Below are positions 1-9,967 of a DNA stretch of 64,000 nt, one piece after another; the first letter of the stretch is position 1, and the number at the start of each line of letters is the position of its first letter. A program made the translations under genes and the position numbers. The stretch lies in assembly GCF_002865645.1 (NCBI RefSeq), contig NW_020194515.1:1488001-1552000 (forward strand). Reading direction: 5' to 3'. This DNA comes from Hyaloscypha bicolor E (taxonomy: Eukaryota; Ascomycota; Leotiomycetes; Helotiales; Hyaloscyphaceae). Under the pieces are notes generated by a model. It ran no database searches and had not been told where the DNA came from. It saw nothing but the letters and a program-made list of their open reading frames with translations.

Positions 1-735
1 TTTCTTTCTAGTAATATCTCTTTCCAAGCAGACTAGAGCTCTTTAATTCTACCGCAAGTGGTTGGTACAATTATTAAGTATATGAGAGTTCAAGAAGTTG
101 TTCCTGCAGATTCAAGCTTCTAGTAGAGCTGTCTTTGTTGTCCTCATGGCGAAATCTTTCAGTCGCTACACACCTAAACTTCGGTGCTATCGTCTAGTGA
201 AATCTATATTATATAGAAGCTCGATCTGGAACCAACAACATGAATGAAATGCATGAGGAGGATCGCAATTTCCGCCTTCACTCGGTTATTCTCTCACTTC
301 AACTCCAATACCGTACACATCCTAATCGTTAATTTAGTCCAACGCTAATACTCAGAGACGTGAAATTGTGTAATTAAAGTATTGTACTCTTGGCAATTGC
401 CTGAGGCAATCTTATCTGGTGCCACGGGCTTCACCATATCGTTCCACCATTTCCATGCTCCCATGATTCCGACCGTCCCGTCATTCCTATCCTTCCAGAT
501 ACCGTCCGTTCCTTGAATAGCCCCCAACTACAAATACACAATACAGGCTTTTTGAAATAATGAGGAAGAGGGTTGAAGGTCCATCGGAAGCCTTTTAGGG
601 AAGGAAGTTGGAGAGGAGCTATATTAGAAGCTGTCTCAGGAAATGAGATCGGTGATAAGAGGTTAGCAATCTTCGCAAAACAGAGTCAGAGCCAACCTCC
701 GTCTTGTACCAAAGCATGAAGACGCCAGCCAGAAG
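1..735. other. gene-free left edge
   Basis: No convincing gene is visible. The stretch holds two dispersed repeat pieces. About 60 bp near 332-395 (around the words CTAATACTCAG and GTGAAATT) recurs at 4828-4885, and 485-700 is a diverged copy of 23156-23450. Short open frames here are broken and show no recognisable domain. Confidence 0.5.
485..700. repeat. dispersed duplicated segment, copy 1
   Basis: This segment is alignable by eye with 23156-23450. Both contain, in the same order, CCTATCCTTCCAGA, ACAGGCTTTTTGAAAT, a run of GAAG-CTCCATC-like units, then GGTTAGCAATC and GAGCCAACCTCCGTCTT. The copy here is shorter because it has fewer internal CCATC-GGAGC units. In copy 1 the segment runs straight into the decayed coiled-coil gene at 736. 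In copy 2 the same border leads into unrelated sequence. The function is unknown. It could be an old transposon piece or a gene-segment duplication. Confidence 0.6.
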
Positions 736-2289
736 TTGACTGCTACTGTTAGTAGACTTGAGTTTGAAAAGGGCCAGCTAGTGGCTAGCAATGAACAGCT
801 GGACAGGGATAAGAAGCAGCTCGATGCCGATAAACAACCCCGAGGCTCTACCATCACCGACCTTAAGCGGGACTCCCAGGAGCTGAAAAAGGCTAAGCAG
901 TCTCTTGAAGACGACAAGCTATGTCTTTGGAGCAAGATTGATGTGCTTGACAAGACGATTTCTGAGCTTCAACAGCGCAACAACGAACTCGAAACGGACG
1001 TTGCTAACGGAAAGTCAACCTCGAGACTGCCGAGGATGCGCTCGCAGCAGCTGGCAAAGAGGTGCAAGATGAAAGATCTGCAAAAGAGGGCTTCAAGGCA
1101 CAGCTGTCTGAGGCCGAAGACAACCACCGCAAATCTATGGAGGAGATCACCCGCAGAAAGATATCCTGTCAAGAGAGCGCCAGGAATTCAAGGACGAACT
1201 CGCTCGTCAAGATACCAGCTACGCATCTTTGAGTCGGGCCTACCAGGCTAGAGTGAGCGAGATGGCCAAGGTCACTCAGGAGTTGGATCGCCAAGACCCA
1301 AGCTACGCATCTTTGAGCAAGCTTACCAGGCTAAAGCGAGCGAGCTGTCTAAGGTCACTCAGGAGCTCGACAAGACCAAGGACGCAGAAAGCAAGGGCGA
1401 TCTTACAGGTGGTATGTTGACGGGCCGCGCTTGGAGGGTGATAGGAGAAATCCTGGCCGAAACATCCCACTTACCGGCGGAAAACGAGGATACCTGGTCT
1501 CGAATGGCCCGTATCTTGCTGGACTCACCACTTCCTGCACGGGCAGCGCTAGCCGTCAAGGACAACAACTTCTTGAGCCTCACTATTCGACTCCCGGGCT
1601 ATTCACTCGACGCAGACTCTGTTCGGCGCCTGGAAGGCACTTCATTGCGGATCCTGGCCATAGAAGTCTTTGTCTACGTTCAGGATAAGAAGGCCGCCAC
1701 GCCAGAGTGCCTCGAAGTCCTTGCTGCTATCACAGACAGATCCTCCTCCTGTGATGACAACGTCGTCGCTTACCTCATCCGAGAATGCTCGACGTGGTTC
1801 TACCAAACAACAAGCAGTACCTTGTCGACCGCAGTTGGCATATTCGCATTCTCTCTACGCCAGCTGATGGGCACGATGGAAGCCTGGTTCCCAGGATCGC
1901 AGGATGCGGGCATCATGGACAAGATCGACCGCTTGTGATCCTCAAAAACTTCTTCGAACCCACTGCTTCGGGCCCTTACCTTCAGCTGGAGAAGGGATAA
2001 TCCCCTCGAGGACATCAAAGCATCATTGAACGAGGACTTCGCACTCTTTGGGGATACCGCACTCGTTACTATGCCCAGTAGCGAGTGGATCATCTGCATT
2101 CGCCCGCCTCACCAGGTGACGGCTATAGCAGAATTCATCTTTGAAGAAGTCGACTCTTTCGATCTCGTTCATGTCGAGTATGAGGTTTTGCCATCTGGGG
2201 TGATTCCTTCTATCCTGTTCATGGCAGATACTGAGTCCGCGCAGGAATGGATGCGGCGCACTCTCACCTACACTCAAGATATTGGCTAA
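736..2289 (+). pseudogene. decayed coiled-coil gene
   Basis: The first part (736-1030) reads as a strongly charged heptad-rich coiled coil. After about residue 98 the coiled coil continues in the next frame (from about 1017, reading NLETAEDALAAAGKEV) and then in the third frame (from about 1164). At least two indels have therefore broken it. A downstream open segment (1414-1938) ends at a TGA, and related-looking coding sequence resumes at about 1939-2289. No ATG starts the first segment. The 84-bp tandem duplication at 1205-1371 lies inside it. The coiled-coil style resembles the family found elsewhere in the window, but the conserved GNxAAH domain was not found here, so membership is unproven. 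The C-terminal part (1414-2289) was not recognised. An intron-rich live gene cannot be fully excluded. Confidence 0.6.
1205..1371 (+). repeat. 84-bp tandem duplication in coiled coil
   Basis: Two adjacent copies share AGCTACGCATCTTTGAG, ACCAGGCTA and AAGGTCACTCAGGAG. The first copy is 84 bp and the second 83 bp. Eighty-four bases encode 28 residues, exactly four heptads, so the unit is a coiled-coil module. The single-base difference shifts the frame. Confidence 0.75.
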
Positions 2290-2976
2290 GTGGCGAAGGA
2301 TATACTGGCTAGAGCAAAAGCGGGAGAGGATATCTTAGGCTGAGGGCTTGCTCAGGTCTGGTTGTGGCTGGCCGGTGGATCTCTCAAATGTGAGAATTGT
2401 ATCTCTGTCCCGCTCCTGGTGGAGTGGCACCTTTCTCGAAGCCCGGCATGGGTATTCGTGCTATAGGAGTAGTCCCATGTTATAGATGATAGGAATAGGA
2501 ATAGATCTACTCTACCTTCATGTTGCTGCAATTATGCCAGCGGGAGTGATGTGTCACGGAGGATAAATGCATATTGGTTATTCGTAAAGCTTTCGACTTC
2601 TACTATCCTCGTCTTTGTCTGTTATAACCGCCCAACAGAAGCGTCAAGAAATGAAATTCTATTGCCCTCTCCCATCCAAACGATCCATCAAGGGCTTGAG
2701 CAGGACAAGACTGCAGACAGAACTGGCTCCTGGGGGACACAACACTCCATATATAAACCACATACAAGAACACGCCTGTCCAGCCTCCAGCCGGCCAGAT
2801 ATAGGAAGATGAATTTTTCCTATTTTAGCTTCATTCATCCCAGCTCACCACCGACTTAATGATTGGGACGAATTACTGACATCCACCCCGAAACATCAAA
2901 GAAGCTCCACCGGGAGCGTCGACAAGAAATCACCCTAAACTACAAAGGAAACATAAAAAAAATAACCTATCCATCT
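2290..2976. other. intergenic, no gene seen
   Basis: This is the interval between the decayed coiled-coil gene and the 3' end of the zinc-knuckle gene. Only short frames without domain content were seen. It presumably holds the terminator region of the zinc-knuckle gene, which ends at 2977 on the minus strand. Confidence 0.4.
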
Positions 2977-4711
2977 CTAATCTACCTCTTCGATGTACCC
3001 CTCAAGTTCCTCTTCAACATGGTGCTGTTCAGCCTTCTGAGGCCGAGGTCGAAGCTGCAGTTGAGGTTGCGGTTGAGGTTGCGGTTGAGGCTGCGGTTGA
3101 GGTTGAGATTTGGATCGAGATTTAGCTTCCATGATTTCGCGCTTTTTCTCTATCCACCACAGCCCTTGAACGCAGGTGGGGAACTGATGACCGGGAACGT
3201 CGCAGGTCCTACAGTTTTCTTTGCATTCCCACCACCAGTGGCCTGGGCGAGCGCAGACATCACACTTTCCAGGTTGATAGCCTTGGAGATATGGCTTCGG
3301 ATCTGGGCAAGTGAAAGAATCGAATGTGCCATGAGGTGGTCCGACATATTTTGCCCATAGTCTGGTCTCTATTGCGTATTGTTGCTCCCAGGGGCTATCA
3401 TTTGGATGGCGCTGGAGCTCGGCCGTCCTAGCCTCCTGGTAGGCCGCAACGAAACCTTTGCTCGACTGGTGGCGCTGTTCGTAGTATGGGATGGCCTTCT
3501 GGTAGACTACCGCAATCTGTGACGCATAGAAAGCGCGATTGTTGTGGTACCCAGGGACAAATTCGACGGGCATTGTCGTTGATTTACCCGACTCCTGGGG
3601 CCAGCGCAAAAGAGCAACTCCACCGAACAACGACTTCTTCTTGGCAGGAGGTGCTGAGCCGCTGGAGGGAGTTGCAGCGCCTCGAGAGGCCGATGCCAGG
3701 CCAACCTGGGGTGCGCTCACAGAGGTCGAGGCAAGCGGGACGTCAGCACCGCCGGGAGAAGAGCTGGCAGGAGTCTTCTTGACCGGGGGAGAGTACTTGA
3801 CCAAGGCTGTGCCTGTACAAATTCGTAATTAGGATTGATTATGGTAGATACTAAGGTGGATGTGGAACTTACTGACTTGCTCCTCTTGGTGGCCCTCCTC
3901 TACCTCTGGGGGTGAAGCGACGGGAGCGATTGTCTCTTCGACTTTGGCGGTTGGAGTGGAGTCCGCTGAAGGAGTTACCGGAGCCTCTTCAGGAGCAGGA
4001 GGGTCTGCACGAGGAGAGGTTGCCGAGAAGGCGGCACCCGTCCCTTGAGATTGAACCTGAGAAGTGGTGTAGACACTGACGGAAGTAGGAGAAGATGTAA
4101 TGTGAGTGTGGCTGTCCTCTGCATGTTCCGCGGGATCAAAGTCATCACCCCACTTCTCGCCCTTCTTCGGTCCGAATCTGTCGTTAAGTTCGTCTGGCAA
4201 GGATCGTATGTGACCAAACGTGCTTCGAGAAGACGACGTCTCCTTGACAGTCTCATCAACTGCTGTGTTTCATTAGCTGGATGACTATTGGGAATGAGAA
4301 AGATCAGAACTTACTTTCTCGAGGTCTGTTATTGTCCAGCTCCGCTTGGAAGGCTGGATTGATCTTGCCGAACTTGAATTGTCCCATGCCAGGGACTGTA
4401 GGAGGAGTCGAAGGTGAAGAGGATTGAGAGGAAGATCCTTCCGTCTGTGCTGGATGCGGTTTAGGGAGGTTTGAAGGGGTCGTGGAGAAATCTGTGCCAG
4501 ATTTGGCATGTAGATCAGTAGTTTTGAATGATCCGGACCACGTCCTCTTCCGTGGTTGTCCTGACTCGGGGAGGAGAGCGGCTCCCGGGGTGTGTAGGTG
4601 AGACTCAGAGGACGGTTCGGGTTCGACCTTGGGAGCCGCAGGACCCACGTCCAAGGCTTCCTCGTTGTCTGCCTTGCGGCGCTTTTCTCGTTGCTGACTC
4701 GGAGATACCAT
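2977..4711 (-). CDS. double CCHC zinc-knuckle protein
   Basis: Three exons join in frame to 540 codons: 4315-4711, 3873-4262 and 2977-3812. The introns are 52 nt (4263-4314) and 60 nt (3813-3872), both GTAAGT...AG with a CTAAT branch site. The first 400 residues are Ser/Pro/Glu-rich and probably disordered. A more compact Trp/Tyr-rich stretch follows, then two adjacent zinc knuckles, C-x2-C-x4-H-x4-C, at about residues 446-459 and 463-476. A short (Gln-Pro)n run and an acidic C-terminus end the protein. Zinc knuckles of this type normally bind single-stranded RNA or DNA. They occur in retroelement Gag proteins and in cellular RNA-processing proteins. No protease or RT flanks it and the reading frame is intact, so a host RNA-binding protein is more likely than a Gag remnant. 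The exact function is unknown. Confidence 0.75.
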
Positions 4712-5892
4712 TGTATCTGTCGAGTGACGTGATGTTGTTCCTGTTTCTGTTGTTGTTGCTGTTGTCGAAAATTTTCAATACGCAGAGGTGTTCTGACCGA
4801 GAGTCGCTAAAAATTCACTTCAAAGGCAAAACAGTCCAATGCTAATACTCAGCGATGTGAAATTCTTTAATTGAAGTATGATAGTACTATTGTAACATCT
4901 GCCATCTCGCCGTGTCCAGCTTCATCTCAGCCTCTCTGCGTGCCTCCGTGCTCACCGGTATCAATTCGGAGCAGTATGTTGACGAAGTCAAGCAATCAAT
5001 ACCGCAGTCCTCAACGCCAGCCGCCATTCAATATCCTCCTATTCTCTGCGAGGGTTAGTAGGGATGAACCAGTCATCTCGCTGTCCAGTCTCTTGTCGTT
5101 TGTGAGGAGGAGGATGAGGTGGATTGGTAGGGGATGGATCAGTCATTTCGCTGTTCCCAGTCTCCTGTCGCTTGTGAGGAGGAGTTGCGACGCTGTCTTC
5201 TTATTCCCTAGTGCTCACTGCTCGGAGATGCCTTGCTCCGTCTGAGCCTCTCTTGGTGCCCCTTGCCACATCTTCAATGCTTGATTCGGCAGATTGAGCT
5301 GTAGCCGGCGGAACTGAGTAGAAGCAGTATTGTCTGGGCTTGCGTTGATGTTGCTCGATCTCAACGTCCGCGAGATCTTCCAGTATTGCTTGCATGGCTG
5401 GTATTGGTTTGACGCTGCTCGATGGTTTCTCCGGAGCTTTAAGTAGAACACCTCTGTGTTCTCGTGCTAGTGCGCTTAGTGGACCGCTCAGCGTCCAAGC
5501 TCTTCGGTATAACCGCGGCTAACTTTAATATTACTGTGTCGAAGAGGAAGAAGGAAGAAGGAAGAAGATATTTTCTTGCTTGTTCCTGCTTTTATGGTTG
5601 TGGGCAATGAGCGCCGTTCAGGGATTCGCTTTCCACATTCACTTTTTGGCTAAGGTAATGAGAAGGAAGCATGTTCCATTTGGTATAATCACTCTTTACT
5701 CTCTACGATCAATCTTTGAGTGCCAGTTGCCCTCCACGCCAAGCTACCCATGTCTCTCTGCTCTTCTGTTAGCAGCTGGAATTCTGGACTCAACTCAATG
5801 ACATTGGTCTTCTCCATCTTTATAATTCGCAAATGAAGATCTTCAAACGTGTACTCTGCAAGCCCCTTCATTACCGCATAATCTCCGAGAAA
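4712..5892. other. gene-poor interval with broken minus-strand frame
   Basis: On the minus strand a Pro/Arg-rich frame runs from about 5510 to 5050 but is interrupted by a stop at about 5201. Its end contains a direct repeat, PPHKRQETG, encoded at 5066-5115 and again at 5137-5190 (about 72 nt apart). No ATG-started gene with a recognisable domain was found, so it may be a decayed exon. A GAAGAAG microsatellite lies near 5540-5570. The sequence 4828-4885 repeats 332-395. Confidence 0.35.
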
Positions 5893-6965
5893 TCAACGAG
5901 CTGGAGCGTAATCAAAATCGTCATCCTCATCATTGCTGTCTTCGTCGCCATATGCATCCGAATCTCCCTTGCCGGAGTCGCTCTCAGAATAAGCAGAAGC
6001 CTACATCAAATCAGCATCTTCCTCTGTCAGAAAGGGAGACCTCAACTTACAGAGCGTATCTTTTTGCGGCGTGGCCCAGTCTTCACATCAAGCCTCACAA
6101 TTTCAGCAGTCAATTCCTCAAGTCTCTTCAACCAGCGCTTATTATTGTGATTCTCTTCCCATGCTGTGATACTGGGGCTCTTGGTTTGAGCGTCATAAAG
6201 GTTCTCGAGAAGTTGGTGATGGTCCCTCCGCAAAGCGGCAGATTCTTTGAGTTTGTTATTTATTTTGACCGTCGTGATGGTTGCTTCGCAATCCAGCATC
6301 CGCCTCAACATCTTGATCTCGTTCTGGTTGAGGTATTCAGCTGGTTCGCAATGATAGAGATCCTTGAAGACTTGCCCCAGTACGTGGCCTTTCGTGACCA
6401 AGTACGCCTTGAACATTGCCGCGTCTGCAATGCCATTCCCTCCATGTGCAGCCACATTTCCGTTCTTGATGACGATTGCATCTTGGTCCGAGATGCGGTG
6501 TCTATGAATGGTACGTCGAGCGTGTTGCAAGAACCGAAGTCGCGTTGCTACACCAATATCGACCGGTGGGTTCAGAAGCTCGGCTCTCTGGTTCAACGCC
6601 TTGATGTCCTTCTGTAACATCGAGTTCTTTCGAGATTCCCTGCCCAGCTCAACCTTTGCTGTGGTAACGGTCGACTTCAGGTTCTCGGCTTCTTTCTTCG
6701 CTTCTGTAAGCTCCCCTTTCAGCTCCCTATTGTACTTCTCCAGGCTGGAACAATTGGCATTTGCTGCCTCAATCATTTCTTTGAGATCACTCCTGCAGAA
6801 CCCTAGCCAGGCAATCTCCGCTTGAGCTGACTCCAGCTCCCTTGTCTTTTCCGCAAGTTGCTCCTGTAGAGACCTGCATAGCTTTTCTAGCTGATTTCTC
6901 GACGTCCTTTCTGCGGCTGCGACGGTGGTAGAGAGGTGATCGGATAGCTTTAACCCTGTACTCAT
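5893..6965 (-). CDS. coiled-coil GNxAAH-family protein, acidic tail
   Basis: Two exons, 6051-6965 and 5893-6000, are joined by a 50-nt phase-0 intron (6001-6050, GTAAGT...GTAG) and give 340 residues. The start is the ATG at 6965. An in-frame GTG two codons upstream is not used. Residues about 20-130 form a coiled coil that opens with LCRSLQEQLAEKTRELESA, matching other family members. Residues 133-235 are the conserved domain, with IGVATRLRFL near 137-146 and GNVAAH at 169-174 followed by GIADAAMF. The second exon adds a 35-residue tail dominated by Asp, Glu and Ser. The transposon-split copy at 29619-32601 has a matching phase-0 intron and acidic exon. The function is unknown. The gene looks intact and sits head to head with the decayed copy at 7490. 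Confidence 0.75.
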
Positions 6966-7489
6966 GAGCACTAGTCTCCCAAACTCTTGCCCCTACCTAC
7001 CTCTACTCAGGTTATCTCCCAGCTGGTCGTCCTCGCCAACAAGGGCCAGCTGGAACTGATTATCTCCGGCCGTTCTCGTGGCCATCGTTGTTCGGCAACT
7101 GTAGATGCTGAAAGTAGGGTTGACGCTGAAGGTGGTGGTTCGCGTCGGGCTTATTTACTTTCGCCACGTGCCCCAAGCCCACAATTCTTATCAATTATTG
7201 ATAATGTATTCTGCCAAGCGGAAACCGGAAATGCTGCTCAAATAAAGACCCTGGTGGTATCACGGCAGAAAAGACCGCGAACAAAAGTCAACAAAGCCGA
7301 GGTGAAAGTTCCGGGAGCGTCGAACCCCACAACTGGACTTCGCCTTCTCCCTTGAGCATTACAGATGCCTCCTTTTGGACTAGTGCTGCAGGAGGGGTTT
7401 GAACAATTAGAGTCGATTGGTACGAGGCTCGAAACGGGCGCGCTCCTTTAATCAGTAAACGCTAAAGCAGGAGCTTACAAGTTACAGAA
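6966..7489. other. intergenic between divergent family copies
   Basis: This is the interval between the start of the intact copy at 6965 (minus) and the decayed copy beginning about 7490 (plus). It would hold the promoter of the former. Open frames here lack domains. Confidence 0.4.
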
Positions 7490-8330
7490 TTGAATCTATG
7501 CAATATTTCAAAGTCAAGAAGTACATTTACCTCCGCTTCTCCCAGTCCTTCAGGTCTACATACCTTTCCAACGTCGACGTCTATCTCGGTGCAAATTGTA
7601 GACGAGGCCGAACAAGAACCTCAAGTACGCCTTATCAAGACTCTTGAAGAACGATGCACATCTCTCGAAGGCCAACTCAACAAAGAAACCCGAGACTTGA
7701 AGTCCGCGAAGTCCGACTTCGCTCGAGCGCGGAACGGTATCGCGAACGCGAAGAAGCAAGAGATTAAGATCCGGAAGGAGCATTATGTAATTTAGCATAA
7801 GAAGCAGTGCTACGAGCTTATTGATCAGCATGACGGGAAGTTCAAGGAACTGGAGGAAGCATCAGGAACAGCTGAGGACATTTAAAAATTCAAGGAGGAA
7901 ATCAGGAGTCTCCGAAAGCTCAATCGAGAGTTTAGACAAGAGAACACTGGATTCAGAAACATGGTGAACACGTTGAAGGCAGACGGTTTGGAACGAGAGA
8001 ATCTGCTTGAAGACACTATTCAGAAACGTGAGGCGGAAGGATTTGGTAAGATGATGTTAATTGAGTACGAATTGCGGCAGAAATCTAAAGATTGAGGAGG
8101 CAATTGATGGAATCAGATCCGACGGACAACCAGCAACCATTGGCAGACGAGCGGGACTTTCGTGAGGAGCACATCAGATATCTTGAGGACCAGGTATGGG
8201 ACTTGCAACGAAATTCCAATGTAGAGGAGCCTCCGCCGGAAGTTGGGATTGCCGTTCGACTTCGATTTCTGGGGCGGAATCGAGATGCAGCAACAAGGAA
8301 GGTTTGAGAGAAAAGCATTCCGAGATCGAG
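7490..8330 (+). pseudogene. decayed GNxAAH-family coiled-coil copy
   Basis: The reading frame opens in a coiled coil whose first heptads (RCTSLEGQLNKETRDLKSAK) match the transposon-split copy (RCKSLEQKLEKKERDLK). In-frame stops occur at 7793, about 7882 and about 8092. After a frame shift the text reaches VGIAVRLRFL at about 8245-8275, the start of the conserved domain. The GNxAAH block that should follow is missing or scrambled. This is clearly a dead, 3'-truncated member of the family and not an independent gene. It is convergent with the decayed copy at 8938-9794. Confidence 0.7.
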
Positions 8331-8937
8331 TCGAAGCTCATTGGATTGTGGAGTTTGATAGCAGGGAGAATGCCAAGGGATACCCAAAGCCATTGTTAAT
8401 TTGCCTCACCACCCTCCACCTGGATGAGACTGAGTTCAGGTACAAAGATCTGCTTTCCGCATGGATGGGCACGGAGTGGATCAGGTCTACAAAAGCTTGG
8501 ACTTCGAAGAAGATGTTGAGTAACACGTCCGTGATTTTGGGTTTATTGTGTATGACATCTGAACCCGTGAAAAATTGATACGTATACCGGTAGGTTTGTT
8601 GAGAAAGTTAACCGAGTTGCTTTTTTGTACCGTAAGAAATCCAGGGTCTCCACTTCTTATTTTATAGTGGCTTCTTCTTCACTGAAGGTTCAAGACTTGA
8701 ATTGAACGATTGAATCTCCCCCACTCATTTTTTCAACTTTACCCTTTCACTCGACTTATTTCCTTACAGGCGTCTCTGCGTTCTTGTTTGAGCTAATCGA
8801 CAATCGCAATTCAAGACAAGTCGGACCAATCACAAGACGAAACGAGCTGCCCCTTTTTTAACCGATCACGTGCTGAAAATTTCCTCTTGTCCGCCCTTAT
8901 GACACAATTAATATGCCGTCTCGGAAATCATATTCTT
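8331..8937. other. spacer between two convergent dead copies
   Basis: The interval separates the decayed copies at 7490 (plus) and 8938 (minus). Open frames near 8243-8578 give no recognisable continuation of the conserved domain. Nothing else was seen. Confidence 0.35.
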
Positions 8938-9794
8938 CGGCTTATACTTCCCTGGAATGCTCCTATCAAGCTCCGCAATTGCCTTTGTAAACTCTCTCAA
9001 TGCATCAAGCCGCTTATCGAGCGCCTGCTGCCCTCGTCCAGCTCTTTCCCCTCCATTGATGTTTTCTTAAATCCGCCCATAATGATCTCGAAAGCGTCCA
9101 TTACGCTCTGCTTCTCCTTCAACGACCTATCTGCCCCCTTATTAAAGCTCTTGATGGTTCGAATCGTAATTTGCAGGTCGGTAGCCTCGCGAATTTTGGG
9201 TATTATAGCGCTGGTTTGTATCTATTGGCAGGCTTCGAGAAGTACAACATTTTGTAGACTACCCTAGTTTAAAAAGCGCGGCATCGCCTCCAAATTTCTT
9301 CGATGAGCAGCATTATTCTACTTCTCGTGCTTTTCGGCCTTATCCTTTAATTATTTCTTGAGCGAAGCCAGCTCCCATGAATACTTGGCGGCCAAGTCCA
9401 TTCTCTGCTTCTTCATATCACCGGCTCGCTTTGCTTTGACATTAGACTCATCTCCTCGAGTAACTGTGGCGTTGTATTGCGCCTCGTGGGGGCATCAATA
9501 TTTTAGGGCGAGTACTTTCTCCAATGCCTGAACCCGTTCATTTTTCCTGGCAAGTTCCTCTTCTAATATTTAGACTCGATCTCTAAGCGTGGTGCACACT
9601 TCGACGAGCCTTTCGAGGAGTGAGTTCTGGTATTCGAACAAGGGCCCCCTGGTTATCTGGGGAGAATGTCCCAACTCGCCGGGGATAGTGGTCTGATTTT
9701 CGATGGGACTCGGAGGGAAAAGCCCTTGGAAGTTCAGAGCCTTGCAGCAATCGTTCGCCAATTCTGAAGCGGCTGCGATTTGTCCCAGATTCAT
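8938..9794 (-). pseudogene. RIP-like decayed GNxAAH-family copy
   Basis: Read on the minus strand in one frame from the ATG at 9794, this is a family member interrupted by seven stops (three TAG, two TAA, two TGA). All are convertible to Gln or Arg codons by a single T-to-C change. A coiled-coil part is followed directly by NNAAHRRN and later by LQITIRTIKSFNKG and KEKQSVMDAFEII. These align with the intact copy at 20110-20838 (RRNDAAH, YQTSIRTLTIQ, RERQSAMEHFQFI). The RLRFL half of the domain is deleted. Dense C-to-T-type stops without frame loss fit repeat-induced point mutation of a gene duplicate better than neutral decay, although neutral decay is possible. Confidence 0.75.
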
Positions 9795-9967
9795 CTATGT
9801 CTCTATCGCAACGGAACTCCACTATATAAGCAGCAGATTTTAGTACAATCTCCCGTCTTCCCCACTAAGATCAGAACCAGAGGCTTCAATTTCCATTGCC
9901 CAAGCAGTACATAAGTTTTCCTTCTGCTATTAACTCCTTCTCTCGAATCTAATGTCAACATCTTAAG

